Assembly (NCBI RefSeq): GCF_013168275.1
Contig: NZ_AP019547.1
Location: 1,984,001 to 2,048,000 of the forward strand
Length of the DNA stretch: 64,000 bases
Source: Candidatus Nitrotoga sp. AM1P
GTDB lineage: Bacteria > Pseudomonadota > Gammaproteobacteria > Burkholderiales > Gallionellaceae
Reading direction: 5' to 3'
Shown here: piece after piece, positions 27,343 through 38,208 of the stretch
Numbering within the stretch: the first letter of the stretch is position 1
Layout: each line of letters starts with the position of its first letter
Notes under the pieces: generated by a model
Told to the model about the DNA's origin: nothing
Database searches by the model: none
Seen by the model: the letters and a program-made list of their open reading frames with translations, nothing else
Made by a program: the position numbers and the translations under genes

Positions 27343-27833
27343 GGTAGCTACCTCAGTGGCAAACAGAAATAATTTAAGGTAAACGCAACAAAATTGTACT
27401 TGAGAAAACGGACGTGCGCAACCGTAGACACCAGTGCCCAACCCTAAGTAACAGGTAGGATTTACCGACCTTAACTATCATTAAACAGGTGGGTATCTTT
27501 GCCCCAAAAAAATGGGCTGCATTTATCTGGGCGGCAAAGTAATCATTGAAAATTCGTACGCGTGACGCGCACGCCGACACGTACGGATGGTTAAGTATTA
27601 AATGGTTGCCCGGACTCAAAGCCACTTAAAATCAAAGAGCGAATGGTTTGATGGAAAATACGATCGTCGCTATTGAAAAATTTAGATATAAGGTATTGAA
27701 TTAAATTAATTAAATTGATAACTATTTTTCTCCTGTTGCCCTAAACAGGGCAGTACGGCATAATTACTAACTAGTTTGTTACAAAAATAATTTATTTATT
27801 CTTTAAAAGTGATGCTCAGGAGGTTAGTGAAAG
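27343..27833. other. Regulatory gap upstream of transketolase
   Basis: 491 bp between the divergent antitoxin and transketolase genes. It holds an imperfect inverted repeat CGTACGcGTG/CACGTACG near 27557-27590, an AT-rich block near 27690-27720, and a hairpin TGCCCT-AAAC-AGGGCA at 27737-27752 overlapping an alternative CCTGTT/AACAGG pairing. The last feature lies about 80 nt before the transketolase ATG and could be a leader structure. A LysR-type CbbR site would be expected here if this is a cbb operon, but I cannot point to one with confidence. Confidence 0.5.
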
Positions 27834-29849
27834 ATGGCTGCGGCGCGTAAGGTATACCCCCCCAAGTTTAATGACACAACTGGAGCGATCCGCGCTTTGG
27901 CAATGGATGCAGTTCAGAAAGCAAACTCTGGCCATCCTGGCGCTCCCATGGGCATGGCAGAAATTGCCGAAGTGCTGTGGATTCATCATCTGCGCCACAA
28001 TCCGGCTAATCCTAAATGGGCCGACCGGGACCGTTTCGTGTTTTCCAATGGCCATGGCTCGATGCTGATTTATGCCCTGTTGCATTTGACTGGCTACGAC
28101 TTGCCGATTGATGAGTTGAAACGCTTCCGCCAGCTACACTCTCAGACTCCAGGCCACCCAGAATATGGCTACACTGCTGGCGTCGAAACCACTACCGGCC
28201 CGCTGGGTCAAGGCATTACCAATGCGGTTGGTTTTGCCCTGGCGGAAAAAATGCTGGCAAATGAATTTAATCGGCCCGGCCACGAAATTGTTAACCACCA
28301 TACTTATGTTTTCCTCGGCGACGGTTGCATGATGGAAGGTATCTCACATGAATCCTGTGCACTGGCCGGTACCTGGGGGCTCGGCAAATTAATCGCTTTC
28401 TGGGACGACAACGGCATTTCCATTGATGGGCATGTTGAAGCCTGGTTTACCGACGATACTGCCAAACGTTTTGAATCTTATGGTTGGCATGTAATCGCCA
28501 ATGTGGAAGGCCATGATCCCGAAGCAATAGATGACGCCATCAAGGCTGCCAAGGAAGTTACCGACAAGCCTACACTGATTTGCTGCAAAACCATCATCGG
28601 CGCAGGTTCTCCGAACAAGGCCGGCACGCATGACGTGCATGGCGCTGCATTGGGCGATGCGGAAATCGCTGCTACGCGCGAATACATAGGCTGGAAATAC
28701 CCGCCGTTCGAAATCCCAGCTCACGTTTATCAAGCGTGGAATGCGCGTACCAAGGGTGAGGGTTTAGAAAAATTGTGGGACAATAAATTTGCAGAATACC
28801 GCGAGGCTTTCCCCCAGGAAGCGGCTGAATTTGAGCGGCGTATGAAGGGTGATTTGCCAGCAGACTGGGCACAACATGCTGCGAACATGATCGCCAAGAC
28901 CAATGAAAAAGCAGAAACCATTGCCTCGCGCAAGGCATCGCAGAATGCGATTAACGGTCTGGTGCCGGCATTACCTGAGTTTCTTGGCGGTTCGGCGGAT
29001 CTGACCGGTTCAAACCTGACCAATTGGACGGGCGCCAAGCACGTTCATGGAAAATCGACAGGTAACTACATTAGTTACGGAGTACGCGAATTCGGCATGT
29101 CGGCCATTATGAATGGCGTGGCGTTGCATGGCGGCTTGCTACCATTTGGCGGCACTTTCCTGATGTTCTCTGAATATGCACGCAATGCACTGCGCATGGC
29201 TGCGCTGATGAAACAGCGTGTGATTTTCGTGTACACGCATGACTCGATCGGTCTGGGCGAAGATGGGCCAACTCATCAACCCGTGGAACAAACCGCCACA
29301 CTACGCTATATTCCAAATATGGACGTTTGGCGCCCTTGTGATACTGTGGAATCTGCCGTGTCATGGGTTGCAGCGGTCGAGCGCAAAACTGGCCCGAGCA
29401 GTCTTATTTTTAGCCGGCAAAATTTGGCATTCCAAAAACGCGATGCGGATCAAATTGCCAACATCCGTAAGGGTGGTTATGTCTTGTCAGAAGCTGCCAA
29501 TGGCCAGCCACAAGCACTCATTATCGCAACGGGCTCCGAAGTGAGTCTGGCCATGGATGCACAAAAAACCTTGGCTCAAGACGGCATTAATGTACGAGTA
29601 GTTTCCATGCCTTCAACCAATGTATTTGATCGTCAAGATCAAGCATACAGAGACAGCGTGTTACCAAAGGGCAGTAAACGCGTAGCTGTCGAAGCGGGCG
29701 TGACGGGGTTTTGGTACAAATATGTTGGTTTGGACGGTGCGGTAATTGGCATGGATACCTTTGGCGAATCTGCTCCGGCAGGTGAACTATTCAAACACTT
29801 CGGCTTTACCATTGACAATGTAGTGAAAACCGTAAAAAGCATACTTTAA
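27834..29849 (+). CDS. tkt: Transketolase
   Basis: 671 residues, normal length. The thiamine diphosphate site shows as [14 protein letters not shown], and the N-terminal [20 protein letters not shown], the middle [20 protein letters not shown] and the C-terminal [16 protein letters not shown] are all standard. AGGAGG lies 10 nt before ATG 27834. It transfers two-carbon units between sugar phosphates in the Calvin cycle and pentose phosphate pathway. It heads the block tkt-gap-pgk-pyk-fba; the order matches cbb clusters of autotrophic betaproteobacteria, but RuBisCO is not in the window. Confidence 0.97.
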   Translation: MAAARKVYPPKFNDTTGAIRALAMDAVQKANSGHPGAPMGMAEIAEVLWIHHLRHNPANPKWADRDRFVFSNGHGSMLIYALLHLTGYDLPIDELKRFRQLHSQTPGHPEYGYTAGVETTTGPLGQGITNAVGFALAEKMLANEFNRPGHEIVNHHTYVFLGDGCMMEGISHESCALAGTWGLGKLIAFWDDNGISIDGHVEAWFTDDTAKRFESYGWHVIANVEGHDPEAIDDAIKAAKEVTDKPTLICCKTIIGAGSPNKAGTHDVHGAALGDAEIAATREYIGWKYPPFEIPAHVYQAWNARTKGEGLEKLWDNKFAEYREAFPQEAAEFERRMKGDLPADWAQHAANMIAKTNEKAETIASRKASQNAINGLVPALPEFLGGSADLTGSNLTNWTGAKHVHGKSTGNYISYGVREFGMSAIMNGVALHGGLLPFGGTFLMFSEYARNALRMAALMKQRVIFVYTHDSIGLGEDGPTHQPVEQTATLRYIPNMDVWRPCDTVESAVSWVAAVERKTGPSSLIFSRQNLAFQKRDADQIANIRKGGYVLSEAANGQPQALIIATGSEVSLAMDAQKTLAQDGINVRVVSMPSTNVFDRQDQAYRDSVLPKGSKRVAVEAGVTGFWYKYVGLDGAVIGMDTFGESAPAGELFKHFGFTIDNVVKTVKSIL

Positions 29850-29930
29850 ATTTCTGGTAACGATACAGCTGACTCCGTGAGCGTTGCTTGAAAGGTTATC
29901 CTTGAAAAGGAGGATCAAAAGTATTTGTAA

Positions 29931-29991
29931 GTTGCCAATTCTTTAATCAAAGTTCGGATTAAATTCGCTGATATTTTGCGAAATTGGCAAC
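29931..29991. repeat. Inverted repeat with nested hairpin in the tkt-gap gap
   Basis: Arms GTTGCCAATT (29931-29940) and AATTGGCAAC (29982-29991) are perfectly complementary over 10 bp. Inside the loop TTAATC and GATTAA can form a second stem. Together they would make a branched RNA or cruciform. No U tract follows, so this is not a standard terminator. Confidence 0.75.
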
Positions 29992-30004
29992 AAGGGATTT
30001 GGCC

Positions 30005-30034
30005 GATCATTTAATCATCCTTATAAAAATGATC
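30005..30034. repeat. GATCATTT/AAATGATC inverted repeat
   Basis: Eight-base perfect arms (30005-30012 and 30027-30034) with a 14-nt AT-rich loop. It follows the 29931-29991 structure and precedes a GC-containing small hairpin, making a cluster of stems upstream of the GAPDH gene. Confidence 0.6.
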
Positions 30035-30214
30035 ACCCTTGCAAAGGGTTGCAGCCTTGAATATAAACTGCTCAAATTAATCGCGGGCCGCGCAGGCAGC
30101 CATACAGAATAGTTTTGACTGATTCCTTCTATCTGAAGCAACACTTAGCGTTGCAGCCGTAGGATTAGTGGCACGTTTCAAGGCTACCCTGTCGTCCGGT
30201 TATTTGTGGCGAGC

Positions 30215-30233
30215 ATATTTAAAGTTTAAATAT
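30215..30233. promoter_or_regulatory. Perfect 19-bp palindrome upstream of GAPDH
   Basis: ATATTTAAAGTTTAAATAT reads the same on both strands around a central G. It lies 87 bp before the GAPDH ATG. It has the symmetry of a dimeric repressor or LysR-type site. No named regulator can be assigned from sequence alone. Confidence 0.5.
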
Positions 30234-30304
30234 TTGATTAGCTTAGCTACAACATCAGAATAAAATCAAAGAATTTGTCTGAACAGTTACAATTTTAGTT
30301 ATAA

Positions 30305-31318
<1,014 letters not shown>

Positions 31319-31328
31319 ACATGCATGC

Positions 31329-31351
31329 AAGGTGAGGCACTCCCTCACCTT
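31329..31351 (+). terminator. Hairpin between GAPDH and PGK
   Basis: Arms AAGGTGAGG (31329-31337) and CCTCACCTT (31343-31351), loop CACTC, followed by TTGCATTTCTTCTT. The stem is perfect, and the following sequence is moderately T-rich, so it may act as a partial terminator or an mRNA stabiliser that lets GAPDH exceed PGK expression. Confidence 0.6.
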
Positions 31352-31400
31352 TTGCATTTCTTCTTATCGTTTCACCTCGAATGGTTAATTGGAGAAAGAA

Positions 31401-32585
31401 TTGTCCGTAATCAAAATGACTGATTTGGATCTTAAGGGCAAACGTGTCCTGATCCGCGAAGACTTGAATGTTCCCCAAGCCGATGATGGCACCATAACCG
31501 ATGATACCCGCATCCGGGCAAGCATGCCTACCATCCAGCATGCCGTGAAAGCCGGCGCCAAAGTAATGTTGATGTCTCACCTCGGTCGCCCTGAAGAAGG
31601 TATCTATTCCGAAGCCGATTCCCTAAAGCCTGTAGCCAAGCGTTTGTCTGACTTGCTGGGTAAAGAGATACGGGTCATTAAAGATTGGCTGGATGGCGGC
31701 TTCACCATCGCCGATGGCGAAGTTGTACTATTTGAGAACGTGCGCTTCAATAAAGGTGAAGGCAAAAACAACGACGAGCTGTCCCAAAAAATGGCTAAGC
31801 TGTGCGACATCTATGCGATGGATGCATTTGGTACCGCGCATCGCGCGCAGGCTTCCACCCACGGTGTGGCGAAGTATGCACCAGTGGCATGCGCTGGCCC
31901 ACTACTGGCAGCAGAACTGGAAGCATTAGGCAAGGCATTGAAAAGCCCGGCCCACCCGCTGATCGCCATTGTCGGCGGTTCTAAAGTTTCAACCAAATTG
32001 ACCGTATTGGAATCGTTGTCCCACATCGTGGATCAATTGATCGTCGGTGGCGGCATTGCCAATACTTTCATTAAAGCGGCTGGTTATAGCGTCGGGAAAT
32101 CCCTATATGAACCCGATCTTGTAGCCGAAGCCCAGCGTTTAATACAAGCCGCCAAGACCAAGGGCGGATCGATTCCGGTACCTACTGATGTGGTCGTGGG
32201 CAAGAAGTTCGATACCAATGAGCCAGCCGTCGTTAAGAAAGTGGCTGATATCACTGACGATGATATGATTTTTGATATTGGTCCCGAAACTGCCCAGACT
32301 TATGCAGCCTATCTGAAGAACGCCGCAACCATCGTGTGGAATGGCCCAGTAGGCGTATTTGAATTTGACCAGTTTGGCGCCGGCACCAAAACGCTAGGCA
32401 TGGCGATTGCGGAAAGTCCCGCATTTTCTATCGCCGGCGGTGGGGATACGCTGGCGGCGATTGCCAAATACAAGATCAGCGATCAAGTAAGCTATATTTC
32501 CACGGGCGGCGGTGCATTTCTAGAATTCCTTGAAGGTAAAAAATTGCCAGCGGTAGAAATTCTTGAGCAACGTGCAGCGAAGTAA
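31401..32585 (+). CDS. pgk: Phosphoglycerate kinase
   Basis: 394 residues with start TTG 31401. This gives [20 protein letters not shown], the usual betaproteobacterial N-terminus, and GGAG lies 6 nt upstream; ATG 31416 is 21 nt from that site and the upstream TTG 31389 has none. The substrate Arg and hinge motifs (EDLNVPQ, SHLGRP) and the C-terminal [12 protein letters not shown] with [11 protein letters not shown] are intact. It interconverts 1,3-bisphosphoglycerate and 3-phosphoglycerate with ADP/ATP. Pyruvate kinase follows after 15 bp. Confidence 0.96.
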   Translation: MSVIKMTDLDLKGKRVLIREDLNVPQADDGTITDDTRIRASMPTIQHAVKAGAKVMLMSHLGRPEEGIYSEADSLKPVAKRLSDLLGKEIRVIKDWLDGGFTIADGEVVLFENVRFNKGEGKNNDELSQKMAKLCDIYAMDAFGTAHRAQASTHGVAKYAPVACAGPLLAAELEALGKALKSPAHPLIAIVGGSKVSTKLTVLESLSHIVDQLIVGGGIANTFIKAAGYSVGKSLYEPDLVAEAQRLIQAAKTKGGSIPVPTDVVVGKKFDTNEPAVVKKVADITDDDMIFDIGPETAQTYAAYLKNAATIVWNGPVGVFEFDQFGAGTKTLGMAIAESPAFSIAGGGDTLAAIAKYKISDQVSYISTGGGAFLEFLEGKKLPAVEILEQRAAK

Positions 32586-32600
32586 ATAAGACGAAAAATT

Positions 32601-34040
32601 ATGTTACGCAGAACCAAAATTGTTGCCACTTTGGGGCCAGCCTCCAGCGACCAGAAAGTACTGGAGCAAATGATACTTGCTGGCGTGGATGTGGTGCGCA
32701 TGAATTTTTCCCATGGCACAGCGCAAGATCACGTGGCACGTGTTGAAAAAGTGCGCGCTGCAGCGGCTGCATGTGGCCGTATTATAGGGATCCTTGCCGA
32801 CCTGCAAGGCCCAAAAATTCGGGTGGGCAAAATTGAAAATGACAAAATCATTCTCAAGCAAGGGGATACTTTTATCCTGGATGCGGAATGGACAGGCCTC
32901 GGCAATCAGGAACGCGTTGGTCTCGATTACAAGAACTTACCCAAGGATGTCAGCAAAGGTTCAGTGCTGTTACTGAATGATGGCATGCTGGAATTTGATG
33001 TTACCGAAGTCAAAGGCGCGCAAATTATCTGCAAAGTCGTGTGCGGCGGTGTGCTATCCAACAACAAGGGGATCAATCGCAAGGGCGGTGGTTTGACTGC
33101 GCCCGCGCTTACCGACAAGGACAAGGAGGACATTAAAACCGCCGCATTGATTAAAGCAGACTATCTGGCGATTTCCTTCCCGCGCTCGGCGAATGACATG
33201 AAATTAGCGCGTAAATTGATGCATGCGGCTGGCGGCAAAAGCTTGTTAATGGCTAAAATTGAGCGTGCTGAAGCCATTACCGTACTGGACGAAATTATTG
33301 ACGCATCCGACGCTATCATGGTAGCCCGAGGCGACCTTTCCGTGGAAGTGGGAGATGCAGCCGTACCAGGCCTGCAAAAACGCATGATCCGCATGGCACG
33401 TGCCAAAAACAAGTTGGTTATCACTGCCACACAAATGATGGAATCCATGATCACTAACCCGATTCCCACTCGGGCGGAAGTATCGGACGTGGCAAATGCA
33501 GTGCTGGATGGCACCGATGCGGTCATGCTGTCGGCAGAAACTGCAGTGGGCGACTATCCCATTGAAACCATCAAATCCATGGTACGCATCTGTATTAATG
33601 CGGAAAGTGAGATGGAAGATCTCGCCACCCATCATCGTCTGCTACAACCGAAATTTGCACGTATCGATCAGGCTATCGCCATGTCTGCGCTATATGCAGC
33701 TTCTCACTTTACGATCAAAGCAATTGTGGCACTGACCCAGTCCGGCTCAACTCCTCTATGGATGTCCCGTATGAATGCAAGAGTGCCGATCTTTGCGTTA
33801 ACGCCAACTGAGTCAACCTTGAGTAAAGTAACGCTATTCAGCGGGGTACACCCAATTGCGTTTAACACGACCTCAAAACTTCCTTCAGTAGAGTTGCGCG
33901 CAGCAGAGGATGAACTGGTACGTTTGGGATTAGTACAAGAAGGTGACATGATTGTAATGACTATAGGTGAAGCCGTTGGCAAGGCTGGCTATACCAATAC
34001 CATGAAAATTGTCCGGGTAGGCGATCACCGTAAGCATTGA
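32601..34040 (+). CDS. pyk: Pyruvate kinase
   Basis: 479 residues. RRTKIVATLGPASSD is the N-terminal active-site strand, MNFSHGTAQDH follows, KIERAEAITVLDEII is the catalytic Lys/Glu motif, and ATQMMESMITNPIPTRAEVSDVANAV (shown in part) with DAVMLSAETA completes the signature. A C-terminal domain (about 350-479) for allosteric control is present. It makes pyruvate and ATP from phosphoenolpyruvate. The position between pgk and fba is known from other betaproteobacterial cbb/gly clusters and gives a link to biosynthesis. Confidence 0.96.
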   Translation: MLRRTKIVATLGPASSDQKVLEQMILAGVDVVRMNFSHGTAQDHVARVEKVRAAAAACGRIIGILADLQGPKIRVGKIENDKIILKQGDTFILDAEWTGLGNQERVGLDYKNLPKDVSKGSVLLLNDGMLEFDVTEVKGAQIICKVVCGGVLSNNKGINRKGGGLTAPALTDKDKEDIKTAALIKADYLAISFPRSANDMKLARKLMHAAGGKSLLMAKIERAEAITVLDEIIDASDAIMVARGDLSVEVGDAAVPGLQKRMIRMARAKNKLVITATQMMESMITNPIPTRAEVSDVANAVLDGTDAVMLSAETAVGDYPIETIKSMVRICINAESEMEDLATHHRLLQPKFARIDQAIAMSALYAASHFTIKAIVALTQSGSTPLWMSRMNARVPIFALTPTESTLSKVTLFSGVHPIAFNTTSKLPSVELRAAEDELVRLGLVQEGDMIVMTIGEAVGKAGYTNTMKIVRVGDHRKH

Positions 34041-34053
34041 GGAGTTGAAGCAT

Positions 34054-34077
34054 GGCTGTGTTTTCCCGTACACGGCC
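34054..34077 (+). terminator. Terminator-like hairpin between pyk and fba
   Basis: Arms GGCTGTGT (34054-34061) and ACACGGCC (34070-34077) form an 8-bp stem with one G-T pair, followed by AGATTTTATTTTTAATTTTG. The U-rich tail makes a terminator or attenuator plausible; fba begins 52 bp later and may have its own promoter. Confidence 0.6.
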
Positions 34078-34129
34078 AGATTTTATTTTTAATTTTGTTT
34101 AATAACTTTAAATTTGCTAGGAGAAAAAA

Positions 34130-35194
34130 ATGGCTCTTGTTTCATTACGCCAGCTGCTGGATCATGCAGCCGAGAACGGATACGGCCTGCCCGCATTCAA
34201 CGTCAATAATTTGGAACAGGTCAAGGCAATCATGGAGGCAGCGGATGAAACCAATAGCCCCGTGATTATGCAAGGCTCAGCTGGCGCCCGCAAATATGCA
34301 GGTGAAGCATTCTTGCGCCACCTGATTCTCGCTGCTGTAGAGACTTATCCGCACATTCCAGTAGTCATGCACCAAGATCACGGAGCCTCCCCGGCTGTAT
34401 GTATCAACGCCATTCGTTCTGGATTCTCCAGCGTAATGATGGATGGTTCTTTGAAAGAAGATGCCAAAACTCCATCCTCTTACGAATACAACGTTGAAGT
34501 AACCAGTAAAGTTGTTGATCTTTCCCACGCGGTGGGTGTATCCGTTGAAGGTGAACTAGGCTGCTTGGGCTCACTTGAAACCGGCATGGGCGAACAAGAA
34601 GATGGACAAGGTGCAGAAGGCAAACTAGACCACTCGCAACTACTAACCGATCCAGAAGAGGCAGCCGATTTTGTCCGGAGGACTGGCGTAGATGCACTGG
34701 CGATAGCCATCGGCACCTCACACGGTGCATACAAATTCACCCGCCCACCCACAGGCGACACTTTGGATATTAAGCGTATCAAGGCGATCCATGCCCGCAT
34801 TCCCAACACTCACTTGGTAATGCATGGCTCTTCTTCTGTACCGCAGGAATGGTTGAAAATTATTGACCAATTTGGCGGCGATATGGGAGAAACCTACGGT
34901 GTGCCAGTTTCGGAGATAGTCGAAGGTATCAAACATGGCGTGCGGAAAGTTAATATCGACACAGACCTGCGCATGGCGTCTACAGGCGCGGTACGTCGTC
35001 ACCTGGCACAAAACCCCAAAAATTTTGATCCACGTAAATTCTTGGCGGAATCGACCATAGCCATGAAAGAGATCTGCAAGGCACGTTATGAAGCCTTCGG
35101 TTCTGCTGGCCAGGCATCGAAAATAAAAGCATTATCACTGGATGCAATGGCTATCAGGTACACCAAAGGTGAGCTAAAAGCCATCGTCAAATAA
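34130..35194 (+). CDS. fba: Fructose-bisphosphate aldolase, class II
   Basis: 354 residues. The zinc site is visible in [11 protein letters not shown], with later [13 protein letters not shown] and [20 protein letters not shown], the substrate phosphate site. TAGGAG precedes ATG 34130. It belongs to the longer class IIA-like/Calvin-cycle form of about 350 residues, which also condenses sedoheptulose bisphosphate in autotrophs. It closes the carbon metabolism block and is followed by a strong terminator. Confidence 0.96.
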   Translation: MALVSLRQLLDHAAENGYGLPAFNVNNLEQVKAIMEAADETNSPVIMQGSAGARKYAGEAFLRHLILAAVETYPHIPVVMHQDHGASPAVCINAIRSGFSSVMMDGSLKEDAKTPSSYEYNVEVTSKVVDLSHAVGVSVEGELGCLGSLETGMGEQEDGQGAEGKLDHSQLLTDPEEAADFVRRTGVDALAIAIGTSHGAYKFTRPPTGDTLDIKRIKAIHARIPNTHLVMHGSSSVPQEWLKIIDQFGGDMGETYGVPVSEIVEGIKHGVRKVNIDTDLRMASTGAVRRHLAQNPKNFDPRKFLAESTIAMKEICKARYEAFGSAGQASKIKALSLDAMAIRYTKGELKAIVK

Positions 35195-35212
35195 TTCAAT
35201 GTAAGCACAATC

Positions 35213-35240
35213 AAAAAAGCGGTTTTCGAACCGCTTTTTT
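35213..35240 (+). terminator. Rho-independent terminator after fba
   Basis: A perfect 12-bp stem, AAAAAAGCGGTT (35213-35224) and AACCGCTTTTTT (35229-35240), with the stable tetraloop TTCG and further Ts. It ends the plus-strand metabolic cluster. Confidence 0.95.
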
Positions 35241-35482
35241 TAATCCCGATAATTATTTTAAAGATAAGCCGTAGCTAGCACAGTAAATTACAAGTTTTTC
35301 CAGTTTCCGTTACACACTTCTAACCTCCTTCAAATTTATTAACTCTCATCCTAAAGATCCCGCCGTTCAATTCCAGAATGGTAAAGATTATTTACGCCAG
35401 TATTTGTGTATTGGAAGAAAGAATGCGAAGCTGGTAACATTAAAATTTCTGCAAGTATGCAATTCAAAATACTTAAAACATC

Positions 35483-35815
35483 ATGCAATATATACAGAAT
35501 CTTCCTCTTCCTCCGTCTTTAAAAGGGTTAGAAGATACCAATGAAGTAAAAAAGCTGACTGAAATTGAACCAGTTAAGCCGGCCCCAGAGCGCATCCAGC
35601 CGTCACTGGTATTTCGGCCATTTACACGATCTGAACATCCGAACAACCTGTCATTCGAGAGGCGAAATGTAGAACCCCATCTTGGTGAACGCCGAAAAAT
35701 CTGCCGTCGTATCAAAACTCAGCCTCTTCTGAAAGAGCTTCGATCAAAGGTAGACCGACGACACCGCAAACAAAGAAAAACAGATATAACCGAACATATA
35801 GATGAAAATGCCTAG
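35483..35815 (+). CDS. Hypothetical protein, Arg-rich C-terminus
   Basis: 110 residues. There are no membrane segments. The C-terminal half is strongly basic (GERRKICRRIKTQPLLKELRSKVDRRHRKQRK), a pattern seen in small uncharacterised betaproteobacterial proteins. There is no clear Shine-Dalgarno sequence before ATG 35483. The gene stands alone upstream of PPK2. It is probably real because it fills its frame with protein-like composition, but no function can be given. Confidence 0.45.
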   Translation: MQYIQNLPLPPSLKGLEDTNEVKKLTEIEPVKPAPERIQPSLVFRPFTRSEHPNNLSFERRNVEPHLGERRKICRRIKTQPLLKELRSKVDRRHRKQRKTDITEHIDENA

Positions 35816-35946
35816 AACTAAAAATTATTCAAAATAACTGATTACATCAATCATGTGATGATTACTCGTCAAGCAGGTTACTTCGTAAAGCGTGGATATA
35901 AATTTAGTTTTATATAGCAGGAATCGACATATTTTTTGGTGAGCTT

Positions 35947-36756
35947 ATGATGAATAAAAAAAACGATCTCAATCAACCCGCTAAAACAGCTGCACAAATC
36001 AGCAAGCATGACTACCGAAAGATGCTCCATGCTCTTCAGGTTGAGCTAGTCAAACTGCAGCGGCATTTCATTAAATGCAATGACAAAATTCTAATTATTT
36101 TTGAAGGGCGTGATGCGTCTGGAAAAGATGGCACAATCAAGCGCATCGTCCAACATTTAAGTCCACGTGAAACACGTGTCGTAGCACTCGGCAAGCCTTC
36201 GGATCGCGATCAAACGGTGTGGTACTTTCAACGTTATGTTCCCTACCTGCCAGCAGCTCAAGAGCTCGTGCTGTTTAACCGCAGTTGGTACAATCGCGCC
36301 GGTGTCGAACGAGTAATGGGCTTTTGTACTGACGCTGAGCATGAGGAATTTATGGATTCAGTATCAGAGTTCGAACATATGTTGGTCCGTTCAGGTATCA
36401 AGCTTTTTAAGTACTACCTCGACATCAGCAAACTTGAACAGAAGAAACGTTTAAATGAACGCATGACAGACCCGCTCACCCAATGGAAAGTCAGTACACT
36501 TGACGACCAGGCAATCAAAAAATGGAAGCCATACAGCTTGGCACGCAACGAAATGTTGGCTCGCTCGCACACCACAATGGCTCCATGGACCATAGTTCGT
36601 GCCAACGATAAGTATCTGACACGACTTAATGTTATTAAGGATCTGCTCAGCCGCCTTAATTACGCAGATAAAGATGACAAACTGATTTTGCCAGATCCAC
36701 GGATCATATTAACCTACGATGCAACCTATCTCGAAAATGGCGTGCTGGAACCGTAG
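35947..36756 (+). CDS. ppk2: Polyphosphate kinase 2, single-domain class I type
   Basis: 269 residues, one PPK2 domain. Walker A is FEGRDASGKDGTIKR (near 50-64), then the Walker B region ELVLFNRSWYNRAGVERVMGFC, which includes the lid motif in the class I form. It transfers phosphate from polyphosphate to nucleoside diphosphates, making ATP or GTP from stored polyP. Two adjacent ATG codons (35947 and 35950) are possible starts; GGTGAG lies just upstream. Confidence 0.9.
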   Translation: MMNKKNDLNQPAKTAAQISKHDYRKMLHALQVELVKLQRHFIKCNDKILIIFEGRDASGKDGTIKRIVQHLSPRETRVVALGKPSDRDQTVWYFQRYVPYLPAAQELVLFNRSWYNRAGVERVMGFCTDAEHEEFMDSVSEFEHMLVRSGIKLFKYYLDISKLEQKKRLNERMTDPLTQWKVSTLDDQAIKKWKPYSLARNEMLARSHTTMAPWTIVRANDKYLTRLNVIKDLLSRLNYADKDDKLILPDPRIILTYDATYLENGVLEP

Positions 36757-37136
36757 CTGGAAATTATGATCAGAGAACTCTCTACGAAGACTTTACCCAT
36801 TTAGCTTAGCGTTCAATTTGTAGTCTTCTTTCAAGCAAGCGTCACGATTCACCCTCCTCAGTCCGTGCGTTACCGCACATACAATAGACTTAACCTTGAG
36901 ATAACCTTGTCTGCGTTTTGGCGACATTCGATCAAACCAGAACGGTGAGTTGAGGCCGATGTCACCATTGTTGGCACGCCGACACGCTTTGGTAATGTGC
37001 GCCCAGATGCGCAATTTGTTCTCATACCACGAAATTATCAAGCTGCTAAAAATAACGGTACCAATATTAAACCATGAATAGCTAGCAGGCATATCTCAAG
37101 TGAATTTTCTAACTACTTCAAAAAAGGATTTCAACT
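36757..37136. other. Intergenic region without a recognised gene
   Basis: 380 bp. A minus-strand frame at 36793-37092 encodes a basic 99-residue product (KACRRANNGDIGLNSPFW and onward) without a Shine-Dalgarno sequence or a recognised family. It may be the relic of a mobile element or chance. AAAAAGGATTTCAACT just before 37137 is the DoxX ribosome site. Nothing else is seen. Confidence 0.35.
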
Positions 37137-37547
37137 ATGAATGCATTGAACAGTTTTAGCCCATTAGTGGGCCGTATTTTGATGGCGCTCATCTTCGTTA
37201 TGTCGGGTTTCGGTAAAATCACCGGTTTTGAAGGGACGGTAGGGTTTATAGCCAGCAAGGGACTGCCAATGCCGGAATTGCTTGCCATCGGCGCCATCTT
37301 CGTTGAACTGGGCGGAGGTATCATGCTGATCATTGGCTGGAATGCACGTTGGGCCGCCGCCGCGATATTTGTATTCACCGCAATGGCGGCGCTGTTCTTC
37401 CATAATTTCTGGGCTGTGCCACCCAACGAAGCACAAAATCAGATGATCAACTTCATGAAGAATATTTCCATAATGGGCGGCTTGCTCTATGTTGTCGTGC
37501 ACGGCAGCGGGCCTTTTAGTTTAAGCCGTAACACTGCAAGGTCTTAA
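37137..37547 (+). CDS. DoxX family membrane protein
   Basis: 136 residues with four transmembrane segments. RILMALIFVMSGFGKITGFEGTVGFIA and FVELGGGIMLIIGWNARWAA are the DoxX signature. DoxX proteins are linked to quinone-coupled thiol or thiosulfate oxidation in some organisms and to redox stress in others; the exact role is open. AAAGGA lies 10 nt before ATG. It stands alone, with a decayed transporter downstream. Confidence 0.85.
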   Translation: MNALNSFSPLVGRILMALIFVMSGFGKITGFEGTVGFIASKGLPMPELLAIGAIFVELGGGIMLIIGWNARWAAAAIFVFTAMAALFFHNFWAVPPNEAQNQMINFMKNISIMGGLLYVVVHGSGPFSLSRNTARS

Positions 37548-37849
37548 TTACATTAAAAAGAATATTCATGGGCTCCTCCTCTAGCGCTAATAGCTGCGTA
37601 ATCCATAACCACGCGTATGAATGCACATTCAGTGAACGGTTGTTAGGGCAGAAGCGATTAGAATGCTTTCTAGAATGTACTTGGCTATTGGGCTTGCTGA
37701 ATAGCCCCATCGCCAGCCAACTTTGTGGTGAACACCACCAACCTTTAACCTGAAGCGTTACTAAAGTCGGTGCCAATACCAGCTTAGCAATCCATTTTCT
37801 GCCATGCGACTGTCAGTTTGTTAATAACTTCGCCGCCAGTCCTTTGATG
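37548..37849. other. Intergenic region before the MFS remnant
   Basis: About 300 bp without a supported gene. Short frames on both strands (plus 37568-37753, minus 37516-37776) lack start signals and family resemblance. The region between 37548 and the operator at 38199 looks like decayed DNA. Confidence 0.4.
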
Positions 37850-38105
37850 GTATAGCACTCATTCAGGCGGCCACGACTACCCTGGCTTTCCTGCTGGCGT
37901 TGCGGCGGATGCTCTTGCCGATATTGTCGATCGACGGCGTTATCTGATCACTTCACAGGTTTGGATGATGATCTTTACTGTAACTCTTGGCGCATTGACA
38001 CTTTCAGGAATAACGACAGCTCCAATCCTGCTGGTTTTTACGTTCGCTCTCGGCATAGGCACGGCAATGATGATGCCAGCATAGGGAGCGATTACGCCAG
38101 AATTT
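37850..38105 (+). pseudogene. Remnant of an MFS (EntS-like) transporter
   Basis: The plus strand encodes IQAATTTLAFLLAL and then, in another frame, GADALADIVDRRRYLITSQ-like sequence continuing to LVFTFALGIGTAMMMPA. This is the TM2-TM4 region of DUF894/EntS-type MFS exporters, whose typical form is LLALPAGALADIVDRR. A frameshift near 37895-37905 and an in-frame TAG at 38082-38084, where intact relatives have Trp before GAITPE, show the gene is dead. Neither end of the gene is present. It lies just upstream of the ncg-nirK promoter, so a deletion or rearrangement probably joined them. Confidence 0.75.
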
Positions 38106-38179
38106 ATAAATACTAGAAATATGCTCTGTTATAAGTTTAAGCATGTTTATTCGCTCACTACAGGACATCCATAATTTAC

Positions 38180-38208
38180 TTGACAATATCTTTAATTAAA
38201 GATACATT
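38180..38208 (+). promoter_or_regulatory. Sigma70-type promoter of the ncgABC-nirK operon
   Basis: TTGACA (38180-38185), a perfect -35 box, is separated by exactly 17 bp from TACATT (38203-38208). The -10 box overlaps the NsrR-type operator. Transcription would start near 38215, about 35 nt before the multicopper oxidase ATG. Confidence 0.7.
38187..38204. promoter_or_regulatory. 18-bp perfect palindrome in the -35/-10 spacer
   Basis: TATCTTTAATTAAAGATA is a perfect palindrome between the promoter boxes, and its right part overlaps the NsrR-type site by six bases. It shares the AAGATA half-site with that operator and may be a second binding site for the same or another regulator. Confidence 0.55.

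Noticed and set aside
36793..37092. 99-residue minus-strand frame between PPK2 and DoxX
   Set aside because: There is no ribosome site, no family resemblance and uneven composition; it is left as an unassigned intergenic region.
37516..37776. 86-residue minus-strand frame overlapping the end of doxX
   Set aside because: It overlaps a well-supported gene and lacks a conserved domain.
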